A stretch of DNA of 6,186 nt from Bdellovibrionales bacterium. Its GTDB lineage: Bacteria; Bdellovibrionota; UBA1018; CAIPTA01. The DNA is taken from NCBI GenBank assembly GCA_021730855.1, contig JAKFYM010000359.1, forward strand, positions 1-6,186, in the 5' to 3' direction. Under the pieces are notes generated by a model. It saw only the letters and a program-made list of their open reading frames with translations, did not search any database and had not been told where the DNA came from. Below are positions 1-4,626 of this stretch, piece by piece (position 1 is the stretch's first letter; the number at the start of each line of letters is the position of its first letter). The position numbers and the translations under genes are program-made.

Positions 1-20
1 TTGAAGACCCCCAGTTGTAA

Positions 21-185
21 AGTCATCTACCCAATGCCCGCAGAGTGTTAATTGTGGGCGATCTTCTGGACACAGGAAAATCCTTGAAGGCCGGCATTGG
101 TCTTCTTCGGCAGCTAAATGTAGAGGTGGCGGGTGCATTCTACTTGCTCAATGCCGGCAGCGACACCACCTTGCGCGAGTTTTGA
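21..185 (+). pseudogene. Phosphoribosyltransferase C-terminal fragment (APRT-like), broken
   Basis: The frame running from the in-frame TAA at 18-20 to the TGA at 183-185 encodes about 54 residues. Its core, VLIVGDLLDTGKS (from position 45), closely matches the PRPP-binding loop of type I phosphoribosyltransferases such as adenine phosphoribosyltransferase (family pattern VLIVDDLLATGGT). The following KAGIGLLRQLNVEVAGAFYLL fits the helix and strand that come next in that fold. The upstream two thirds of the enzyme is missing: an in-frame stop lies only nine codons before the loop, and the reading ends soon after AGSDTTLREF, short of the usual C-terminus. One of the paired acidic residues of the loop is Gly (VGD instead of VDD), consistent with decay. 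No Shine-Dalgarno precedes the only in-frame GTG (45). I read it as a remnant; a frameshifted gene continuing left of the window is the alternative. Confidence 0.5.
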
Positions 186-279
186 GGCCAAGCCAGGTAT
201 CCGCTTGGGAACGCACTTCCACTCTATTCTTTTCGAAGCTCTTTGCCGAGAAAACGAAACTGGATGCCAAATTCCTCGA

Positions 280-308
280 TTGTCAGGAATTTATAAAATA
301 GATATATC
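280..308 (+). promoter_or_regulatory. Candidate sigma-70 promoter for the transglycosylase-lipoprotein pair
   Basis: TTGTCA at 280-285 (5 of 6 to the -35 consensus) is followed after exactly 17 bases by TATATC at 303-308 (4 of 6 to the -10). Transcription would start near 315, leaving a leader of about 45 bases to the ATG at 360, in an AT-rich stretch just upstream of the first gene. No operator-like repeat was seen. This is pattern matching only. Confidence 0.4.
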
Positions 309-359
309 AAACAATATGATAGGGGTGACCAAGAGCGCGGACTTAAAGAGGTTAGATGG

Positions 360-1046
360 ATGGCGAATAAAAAACCAAGAAAGCGGGTGACAACGGTTCG
401 GGCGCATTCCAGACATGTTCCCACCAGCCCCAAGAATCCAGGAGGCGTCACCATGGTCGACCAGCATCTAAGGCGCCTGGAAGGAACTTACCTGGACCCT
501 GATGAGATCAATTCGGTTTTCAAGAGCTATGATCGAAAGGGTTTACTCTATCCAACGGCGGGCAAGCTGGTCATGTATAGAAATCCTGCCAAAGCCGATA
601 CATATGATGAAGTAATCGCCGTCTGGACGGACTATTTCAATAAAAAGCTCAAAGCGAATCCCCCTCTTGATCCCGATGTCGTAAAAGCCCTCATTGCGAG
701 TGAATCTGACTTTCGCATTGACCCCGCTGAAAACAAAATCGCCTTCGGCATTGCCCAGATAACAAAAAAGACTTGGAAGATCATCCAAGACCCCAAAGGG
801 GAAGCCAAAGAATTCATTTTTAATAAGATCCGGCAGAAAGATTTGAAGGATCCGAATATAGCAATTCCAATAGGTGTTCGTTGGCTTCTATACAAATCCG
901 AAAGAGCCGAGGCGAAGCTGGGGCGATCTCCGACCCCTGAAGATATAATTCTCGAATATAAGGGGCTGCTGAAAAGTAAATCCGACTACAAAGAAAATGC
1001 TCTAAAAAAGTTTAGGACGGCATATGGTCTTCTTAAGAAAAAGTAG
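360..1046 (+). CDS. SLT-domain lytic transglycosylase-like protein
   Basis: The 228-residue product has the pattern of the lysozyme-like SLT fold, whose members cleave the MurNAc-GlcNAc bond of peptidoglycan. ALIASESDF (110-118) carries the catalytic-type Glu115 followed by Ser. AFGIAQITKKTW (128-139) matches the GxxQ segment. DPNIAIPIGVRWLL (164-177) matches the helix that ends with the family's conserved Leu. The usual YNAG-like segment appears as EYKGLL (199-204), without its Asn. The first 100 residues are a basic N-terminus and a charged region I cannot assign. There is no signal peptide or membrane segment, so export would need another route, or the protein acts in the cytoplasm or is phage-derived. 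AAAGAGG (345-351) lies 8 bases before the chosen ATG. A second in-frame ATG at 453 (Met32) has an even better Shine-Dalgarno. The gene overlaps the following lipoprotein gene by 23 bases. The fold assignment is fairly secure; activity is inferred. Confidence 0.82.
   Translation: MANKKPRKRVTTVRAHSRHVPTSPKNPGGVTMVDQHLRRLEGTYLDPDEINSVFKSYDRKGLLYPTAGKLVMYRNPAKADTYDEVIAVWTDYFNKKLKANPPLDPDVVKALIASESDFRIDPAENKIAFGIAQITKKTWKIIQDPKGEAKEFIFNKIRQKDLKDPNIAIPIGVRWLLYKSERAEAKLGRSPTPEDIILEYKGLLKSKSDYKENALKKFRTAYGLLKKK
440..455 (+). promoter_or_regulatory. Strong internal ribosome binding site before Met32
   Basis: AGGAGG at 440-445 is a near-perfect Shine-Dalgarno, and the in-frame ATG at 453 follows after 7 bases. 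Initiation here would give a 197-residue form lacking the 31-residue basic N-terminus. The Arg/Lys-rich N-terminal part (VRAHSRHVP) looks like real protein and the first start also has a ribosome site, so two forms are possible. AGGAGG may also be just the codons for Pro-Gly-Gly. Confidence 0.35.
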
Positions 1047-1539
1047 CTCCCTCCTAGTTCTCTTATCTCTGGCGGGATGTGCGACGTCATCCTATCGTGT
1101 TCTTTATCAAGATGAAGGCATCGCTGAACTCAACGCTACTCCAGACCGAATTCTACTGGAATGCGAACGTCTCCATGATGCGGATGAACCCGGCCTCTCT
1201 GGCTTCATGATGCACGTTTTAGACGAAGAGAACACCGTCTTGACCTTGGTCCAAGGAAACACCCTCGATAACCAGAGTTGCGACCGAAGAGTCAAAAAAA
1301 TGAGTGCGATTTTAAAAAAGGGAAAAGATATCTACATCGCCGGAAGAGGGAACTTACGCGAACCTCGCCAAATGGGAAGGGCCTATACATTCTCCCCAAA
1401 AGGAACCTTTAAGAAAAATGGGAGGGTATTAGGATTTGTGGCCATCGCTAATGAATTTGGCGAGTGTTACGATGCCTATTCCGGCGAGGAAGAAAAGCCG
1501 TGCCCTCCAGAACCCTTTCCTCTTTGGAAAGGAAAATAG
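1024..1539 (+). CDS. Lipoprotein of unknown function
   Basis: The 171-residue product begins with a type II signal peptide: positive residues (Arg5, Lys6), a Ser/Leu-rich core and the lipobox LAGC at 16-19, so Cys19 should be lipidated after export. The residue after Cys is Ala, which does not suggest inner-membrane retention by the Asp+2 rule, so outer-membrane anchoring is more likely. The mature part has four further cysteines (47, 86, 148, 160), enough for two disulfides, and a short acidic and Pro-rich tail. I do not recognise a domain. AGGA at 1014-1017 sits 6 bases before the ATG, inside the end of the upstream gene, so it is probably translated with the transglycosylase-like protein from one mRNA. 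A perfect 7-bp hairpin (1514-1532) lies over the last codons but has no T-tract. The two genes may act together at the cell envelope; this is inference from layout. Confidence 0.85.
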   Translation: MVFLRKSSSLLVLLSLAGCATSSYRVLYQDEGIAELNATPDRILLECERLHDADEPGLSGFMMHVLDEENTVLTLVQGNTLDNQSCDRRVKKMSAILKKGKDIYIAGRGNLREPRQMGRAYTFSPKGTFKKNGRVLGFVAIANEFGECYDAYSGEEEKPCPPEPFPLWKGK

Positions 1540-1547
1540 CCATCGAA

Positions 1548-1592
1548 GCCCCTCCGCCAAATTTAGTGTCAGACCCCTTTGGTAGCGGGGGC
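1548..1592. repeat. REP-like imperfect palindrome with TGTCAGACCCCTTT core
   Basis: The spacer between convergent genes folds into an imperfect stem. GCCC (1548-1551), CCGC (1554-1557) and CAAA (1558-1561) pair with TTTG (1578-1581), GCGG (1585-1588) and GGGC (1589-1592), with small bulges and a 16-base loop. Within it lies GTGTCAGACCCCTTT (1566-1580). From memory, GGGGTCTGACAC-type motifs recur in many proteobacterial genomes as intergenic palindromes linked to REP-associated tyrosine (Y1) transposases. Only one copy is present here and no transposase is in the window, so repeat status rests on that recollection. It could also act as a bidirectional transcription stop, although no T-tract follows on either side. 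Confidence 0.45.
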
Positions 1593-1605
1593 ATGTCAAT
1601 AACTC

Positions 1606-2289
1606 TCAAGCCCGCATAGCGCCCAGGCTCTGAACCAAGCGCCTCGGATCATCTGCCTCAATGAGGGCTCTGCCAAGAACAATATACGAAGCGCCGTTTC
1701 TAAAAGCGGATAAAGGTGTATCGGATCGCATCGAACCGTTCGGTTCTTCAACGCCACCAAGACGAATGCCCGGCGTTACTATGGTCATGTCTTTAGTGAA
1801 ACTCCGCAACGCCAGTAGCTCGGCCGGAGAAGCAACGAGACCATGACAGCCGGAATCCTTTGCCAATGTTGCCAGCCGCAATGTGTGCTCCTCACAGGTT
1901 GCCCGAATGCCAACTTCTTGAAGATCATCGTTCGTAAGGCTGGTAACAACAGTTAAGCCAAGAATTTCCAAACCAGGAAAGGCTTCTGCCGCCTTAGTCG
2001 CGGCCTCCATGATTTTCTTGCCTCCCGATGCGTGCACGGTAATCATCGACACGCCTAGATCACCAGCGGCCAATACGGCAGATCTAACCGAGTTCGAAAT
2101 TTCGTAGAGCTTAAGATCCAAGAAGACTTTTTTCTTAGACCGCACAAGTTTCTGGATCAAACTTGGGCCGACAGCAGTGAGAAGTTGCAATCCTACTTTA
2201 TAGAAATGAATTTCGTCCCCGAGGGCATCTATTATCCTTTGAGCCTGCGCATCGGATGGGACATCCAAGGCGACGATAATTTTATGCAT
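1606..2289 (-). CDS. pyrF: Orotidine 5'-phosphate decarboxylase, divergent
   Basis: This 227-residue protein matches PyrF, the cytoplasmic TIM-barrel enzyme that decarboxylates OMP to UMP in the last step of de novo pyrimidine synthesis. It starts IIVALDVPS with Asp9, has YKVG with Lys31, FLDLKLYE with Asp58 and Lys60, ITVHASGG (about 83-90), LTVVTSL (about 112-118), VTPGIR (171-176) and the final VLGR phosphate-loop Arg207. Two deviations stand out. The family pattern DxKxxD reads DLKLYE, so the third catalytic acid is Glu63. The loop after VTPGIR has no Gln where most family members have DQ before the TP motif. Length is normal and the frame is intact. I chose the ATG at 2289, because the protein then begins right before the first strand and GGATAGAG precedes it; an in-frame ATG at 2307 would add six residues. 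No clear promoter was found. The family is secure; full activity is not. Confidence 0.87.
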   Translation of the reverse strand: MHKIIVALDVPSDAQAQRIIDALGDEIHFYKVGLQLLTAVGPSLIQKLVRSKKKVFLDLKLYEISNSVRSAVLAAGDLGVSMITVHASGGKKIMEAATKAAEAFPGLEILGLTVVTSLTNDDLQEVGIRATCEEHTLRLATLAKDSGCHGLVASPAELLALRSFTKDMTIVTPGIRLGGVEEPNGSMRSDTPLSAFRNGASYIVLGRALIEADDPRRLVQSLGAMRA

Positions 2290-2364
2290 ATGCTCTATCC
2301 GTATCATCTAGCCAAAGTGCGTTCTAGTAGTTTCGTGAAGCCTCTTCTCTCTTGCCTTACGCGC

Positions 2365-2553
2365 TCATTCTGGCGGTTGTAAGTGCCCTTGAGCCGTCAT
2401 AGACGTGAGGAATCCCTTCACCACTAAGACGATATGTTCCGCCAAAGGTGACAAGAAATCTGCTTTTTCTGTAATTTCAGTTACTTGATCAACTGCGCCC
2501 AAATGGAAGGCTGGCTTAACGCCGACAGGAGGCAAGCCTAATATTAGTCGTGA
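2365..2553 (-). pseudogene. Possible 3' remnant of a lost gene upstream of pyrF
   Basis: A minus-strand frame stays open for 63 codons from just after a TAG at 2554-2556 to the TGA at 2365-2367. It has no ATG and no Shine-Dalgarno; only a TTG at 2535-2533 is available. The reading (GLPPVGVKPAFHLGAVDQ, then EKADFLSPLAEHIVLVVKGF, ending HLQPPE) looks protein-like, with a plausible amphipathic helix, but I do not recognise a family. An open frame of this length has roughly a 5 percent chance under random codons, so it is only suggestive. Its open end coincides with the toxin-antitoxin operator, which would fit a gene cut by arrival of that module. Otherwise this 250-base spacer shows nothing definite except the toxin-antitoxin control region. 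Confidence 0.22.
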
Positions 2554-2564
2554 CTAATAATTAG
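2538..2564. promoter_or_regulatory. Operator array of the toxin-antitoxin operon
   Basis: Four half-sites lie in 27 bases: CTAAT (2538-2542), ATTAG (2543-2547), CTAAT (2554-2558) and ATTAG (2560-2564). They make two short palindromes about 16 bp apart, and between them the 18-bp perfect inverted repeat TATTAGTC-GT-GACTAATA (2542-2559). The array covers the proposed -35 box and runs toward the -10 of the toxin promoter, where binding of the HTH antitoxin or the toxin-antitoxin complex would block RNA polymerase. Autorepression through such palindromes is standard for this kind of operon; the binding itself is inferred. Confidence 0.6.
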
Positions 2565-2578
2565 CTATGGCTTATACT
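2550..2578 (+). promoter_or_regulatory. Sigma-70-like promoter of the toxin-antitoxin operon
   Basis: GTGACT at 2550-2555 (TGAC core of the -35) and TATACT at 2573-2578 (5 of 6 to the -10) are separated by the ideal 17 bases. Transcription would begin about 7 bases downstream, at or next to A2585, which is the first base of an in-frame ATG of the toxin. The promoter lies within the operator array. Confidence 0.55.
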
Positions 2579-2584
2579 ATAAAA

Positions 2585-2917
2585 ATGAGAGTTAAGTTCT
2601 ATCTCAAGTCATCCGGCAGAAGCCCCGTAGAAGAGTTTCTGCTAGATTGCTCTCTTGAGATCAGGTCGGCCTTCTTAGATGCCGTAAATCTATTGGCTGG
2701 TGGGCAAAATCTCTCGATGCCGGTTAGTCGCCCCTTGGCGAATATTCATCAAGGGCTTCATGAGTTACGGATGAAAGATAGAAACGGGCAAGTTCGCATC
2801 TTCTATTTTATCAAGAAGGGCGATGCCATTTACATGCTTCATGCCTTTAAGAAGAAGACCCAGGAATTGCCAAAGAACGAAATCGAGCTTGTGTTGAAAA
2901 GAATTAAGGAGATCTAG
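2585..2917 (+). CDS. RelE/HigB-like (phage Gp49-like family) toxin
   Basis: The 110-residue product matches the Gp49-like/HigB branch of the RelE superfamily, ribosome-dependent mRNA endonucleases that stop translation when freed from their antitoxin. FYLKSSGRSPVEEFL near the N-terminus, GLHELRMKD (57-65) and QVRIFYFIKKGDAIYMLHAF (69-88), then KKKTQELPKNEIELVLKRI follow the family order. The likely functional basic residues are Arg62, Arg71 and the Lys cluster after HAF. An upstream in-frame ATG at 2567 would add MAYTIK, but the best promoter has its -10 inside that extension, and neither ATG has a Shine-Dalgarno. I therefore prefer 2585, possibly a leaderless start. The antitoxin gene begins 2 bases after the toxin stop. 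Toxin-first order is typical of HigBA-type pairs. The nuclease role is inferred from the family. Confidence 0.85.
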   Translation: MRVKFYLKSSGRSPVEEFLLDCSLEIRSAFLDAVNLLAGGQNLSMPVSRPLANIHQGLHELRMKDRNGQVRIFYFIKKGDAIYMLHAFKKKTQELPKNEIELVLKRIKEI

Positions 2918-2919
2918 GT

Positions 2920-3201
2920 ATGGCTTGGAAAGAAATGAATGTGGAAAAATTGGCTAAATCACTTGGCGTGAACGTTTCCGAGGTGCGCGAAAAGCAAAAG
3001 CTCATCCAATTGATCCTAAAAATCCGCAAAGAACAGAAAGTCTCTCAAGCTGCGCTCGCTAAAAAGGCGGGTGTTACCCAAAGCCGTATCGCGCAGATCG
3101 AATCGGGCATAGGTACGTCCAAAGTGACTTTTGATGTGCTGCTCAATATTCTGATCATTCTTGGATACGATTTCAAAATCATGCCTAAAAAAGCGGCTTA
3201 A
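2920..3201 (+). CDS. XRE-family HTH antitoxin (HigA-like)
   Basis: The 93-residue product should neutralise the preceding toxin and repress the operon. Residues 43-63 (QAALAKKAGVTQ, then SRIAQIESG) form a classical helix-turn-helix, with the recognition helix beginning at TQSRIAQIE. The N-terminal 40 residues are a charged helical region that may contact the toxin. The C-terminal part, FDVLLNILIILGYDFKIMP, matches the closing helix and strand of HigA-like proteins. AAGGAG (2906-2911), located in the last toxin codons, is 8 bases before the ATG. This is a much stronger ribosome site than the toxin has, which would favour excess antitoxin. The probable targets are the CTAAT/ATTAG half-sites upstream of the toxin. 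The palindrome just after this gene is a possible second site but has a different sequence. Confidence 0.88.
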   Translation: MAWKEMNVEKLAKSLGVNVSEVREKQKLIQLILKIRKEQKVSQAALAKKAGVTQSRIAQIESGIGTSKVTFDVLLNILIILGYDFKIMPKKAA

Positions 3202-3205
3202 CTTT

Positions 3206-3254
3206 GTTTCCAAGCTTGGAAACGCAAGTTTTGTGAGAATTGATGGTTTCCAAG
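3206..3254. repeat. 18-bp perfect palindrome plus a spaced copy of its half-site
   Basis: GTTTCCAAGCTTGGAAAC (3206-3223) is its own reverse complement over all 18 bases and starts five bases after the antitoxin stop. The 9-base half GTTTCCAAG returns at 3246-3254, exactly 40 bases from the first copy, close to four helical turns. No T-tract follows, so it does not look like an intrinsic terminator. It could be a binding site for a dimeric regulator or a recombination site. It does not resemble the operator upstream of the toxin. Confidence 0.5.
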
Positions 3255-3330
3255 AATTCAGAACCACATTGAAATCCCGTTGCATTTCTACGCCGCGTGC
3301 TAGAAACACTCGGCTCTAAAATCATCTAGC

Positions 3331-3372
3331 CGTGCCCGCCAATCACTTTTCGTTTCAAGAGGCGGGTATTTT
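3331..3372 (+). terminator. Probable terminator of the toxin-antitoxin operon
   Basis: CCCGCC (3335-3340) pairs with GGCGGG (3361-3366), extended outward by a G-T and a T-A pair, around a 20-base loop, and TATTTT follows on the plus strand. The loop is long and the T-run short, so efficiency may be moderate. It could also stop the convergent minus-strand gene ending at 3387, but there the hairpin is not followed by T residues. The rest of 3255-3330 shows only a 5-bp CGGCT/AGCCG stem. Confidence 0.45.
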
Positions 3373-3386
3373 GCAACGTTTGAGAA

Positions 3387-4043
3387 TCACTCCGCCTCGT
3401 CTGGCTCGCAGAAATAAACAAAAGCGCGACCTTCCTCGGAGCTCCCGCAAACTTTGCTGCGAGTGAACTGAAAATAAATGATGCCACCCTCTTCCGTGCG
3501 ATCGATGCTCACTAGAGCCTGGCCCAGGAGCTGCTGTCTAAAATGTTCATCGAGAACTTCCTCGAGAAACTGCCTGGCAATGATGTGGACATAAGAAAAT
3601 TGCTGCTGCAAGAAGTCCACCTCTCCGTCGCCTTCGATCGAGATCTGTGCGCTTGCCTCCGATTTGGTGATGCGGAGAATACGTACCTTTTCAAAGCTTT
3701 CGCCATTCTCCTGATAGCCGAACAGCAGCAGCCAGTCGCCCTCCTGCAGACGCAGCACATACATAAGCGAATCTTCCTGCTGGGAAAACTCCGAATCGGG
3801 CGACAACAACTGCCCCCCTTCCCTGGGAAGAATGCTTTCCAGATATTCTGCTGGCACCAAAGCACGCGTGGCAGGGGAATTGGGATCCAAAGATTCCACG
3901 GCAATGCCCGCAAGCTGGCAGGTGCCTCGCTTAGGGCATTTTTCGAAGGCAGAGAGAATTCCGTTCAGCTCCTGCACCTGCTGCGTATTCGCCCAGGCAG
4001 AAAGAGAAAGACTGAAAAGAAGGGTCAAAAAGGTTATTTTCAT
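3387..4043 (-). CDS. Secreted protein of unknown function with four cysteines
   Basis: The 218-residue product has a clear Sec signal peptide: MKI, a Leu/Phe/Ser core, and a signal peptidase I site after AWA (cleavage about 18/19). The mature protein is acidic. It has two cysteines near the start (36, 42) and two near the end (199, 212), consistent with disulfides in the periplasm or outside the cell. Glu/Gln-rich stretches alternate with beta-like segments such as SLMYVLRLQEGDWLLLFGY (92-110) and GGIIYFQF (186-193). I recognise no family. The ATG has only a weak AGG nine bases upstream, within a 10-bp palindrome GGTATATACC (4045-4054) that could also be a small operator. A long opposite-strand frame (3543-4097) overlaps it but lacks a ribosome site and a sensible protein pattern. 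It lies downstream of another small secreted protein gene, with a hairpin terminator between. Confidence 0.8.
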   Translation of the reverse strand: MKITFLTLLFSLSLSAWANTQQVQELNGILSAFEKCPKRGTCQLAGIAVESLDPNSPATRALVPAEYLESILPREGGQLLSPDSEFSQQEDSLMYVLRLQEGDWLLLFGYQENGESFEKVRILRITKSEASAQISIEGDGEVDFLQQQFSYVHIIARQFLEEVLDEHFRQQLLGQALVSIDRTEEGGIIYFQFTRSKVCGSSEEGRAFVYFCEPDEAE

Positions 4044-4087
4044 GGGTATATACCTATCGAATGGAAAAATTTTGCTTACTTTTTTTT

Positions 4088-4126
4088 AGAAGAATAACGA
4101 AGCCCGAGCCAAGAGGCCCAGGCTTC
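4088..4126 (-). terminator. Intrinsic terminator between two minus-strand genes
   Basis: Bases 4099-4110 and 4115-4126 form a 12-position stem with two mismatches (outer GAAGCC/GGCTTC, inner GCC/GGC) and a 4-base loop. On the minus strand it is followed by GTTATTCTTCT, which is T-rich though not a pure T-run. It begins about 19 bases after the stop of the gene at 4145-4495, the right place to end that transcript. Some readthrough into the next gene is likely, as that gene shows no convincing promoter of its own. Confidence 0.6.
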
Positions 4127-4144
4127 TTCTAAGGAACAAAAATC

Positions 4145-4495
4145 TTAGTTCTGGTTACAGGTAACCACTTCCAGCACGCCATCATTTGTCAAAGTGCCAG
4201 TATAAATCGCGTACTCTTCGTTTCTGGAAGATAAGGAGGTTCTGATCTCCACAGACTGTCCATTCAGCTCTACTCGCGCCTTAAATTCAGCGGGGCTTTC
4301 ATATACCTGCTGAAGGACCACATCTGCTGTAGACCTACTGCCATCTTTCAAAACTTGATATGCCTCCGTAAACGTAAGGGAATCACCTGAATTAAACTGA
4401 AGCGACCAGCCAGCGTTTACTTTGCAGCCCACATCGGCATAAGCAGCAGAGCCGAAAAAAAGCATTGCAGAGACCACAATCATAAATTTCATCAT
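4145..4495 (-). CDS. Small secreted protein of unknown function
   Basis: With the ATG at 4495 the product is 116 residues and starts with a textbook signal peptide (MMKFMIVVSAMLFFGSAAYA, cleavage after Ala20). The mature 96-residue part has two cysteines, Cys24 close to the new N-terminus and Cys113 four residues from the end, so one disulfide may tie the ends together. Alternating hydrophobic stretches (WSLQF, ADVVLQQVY, FKARVELNG, EYAIYTGTL, VLEVVTC) suggest a small beta-rich periplasmic or secreted domain. I recognise no family. AAAGGA ends 7 bases before this ATG; ATG 4492 is a near-equivalent alternative. A TTG at 4537 would extend the frame but buries the signal peptide, so I reject it. 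A terminator follows. Confidence 0.82.
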   Translation of the reverse strand: MMKFMIVVSAMLFFGSAAYADVGCKVNAGWSLQFNSGDSLTFTEAYQVLKDGSRSTADVVLQQVYESPAEFKARVELNGQSVEIRTSLSSRNEEYAIYTGTLTNDGVLEVVTCNQN

Positions 4496-4520
4496 AGAGG
4501 TTTCCTTTAGGGTTTTTATC

Positions 4521-4526
4521 GTTATA
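4521..4526 (-). promoter_or_regulatory. Weak -10 candidate for the small secreted protein gene
   Basis: On the minus strand TATAAC (4526-4521) matches 5 of 6 bases of the -10 consensus and lies about 26 bases before the ATG at 4495. No good -35 is found 16-18 bases upstream. The 130-base gap to the S4-domain gene makes a separate promoter reasonable. The adjacent TTGGCACG looks like half of a sigma-54 site, but the -12 GC element is absent. Confidence 0.28.
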
Positions 4527-4626
4527 GGGCGTGCCAATCCTTACTAGAGTTAACGTGCGACGTAAAGTCAAATTCACCCGCGACCAGCCACCACAAAGGA
4601 AAGAGAAGGACAGAGCAAACCTAGCT

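Noticed and set aside
90..158. 10-bp inverted repeat GCCGGCATTG (90-99) / CAATGCCGGC (149-158)
   Set aside because: It falls in the coding remnant (two Ala-Gly codon pairs) with a 49-base loop; a match of this size is expected by chance at about this rate in 6 kb.
133..390. 85-codon plus-strand frame before the transglycosylase-like gene
   Set aside because: No Shine-Dalgarno; it overlaps both the phosphoribosyltransferase fragment and the candidate promoter, and its protein pattern is poor.
1514..1532. Perfect 7-bp hairpin at the end of the lipoprotein gene
   Set aside because: It lies inside the coding sequence and no T-run follows on either strand, so I do not call it a terminator.
3296..3376. 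Integron attC-like folding downstream of the antitoxin
   Set aside because: Stems are present but I find no paired core sites of the GTTRRRY type, and no integrase is in the window.
3543..4097. 184-codon plus-strand open frame opposite the secreted four-cysteine protein
   Set aside because: It has no ribosome site and an unlikely composition, and it lies over a minus-strand gene with a clear signal peptide.
4526..4538. Sigma-54-like TTGGCACG on the minus strand
   Set aside because: The -24 half looks good but the required GC of the -12 element is absent at the right spacing.
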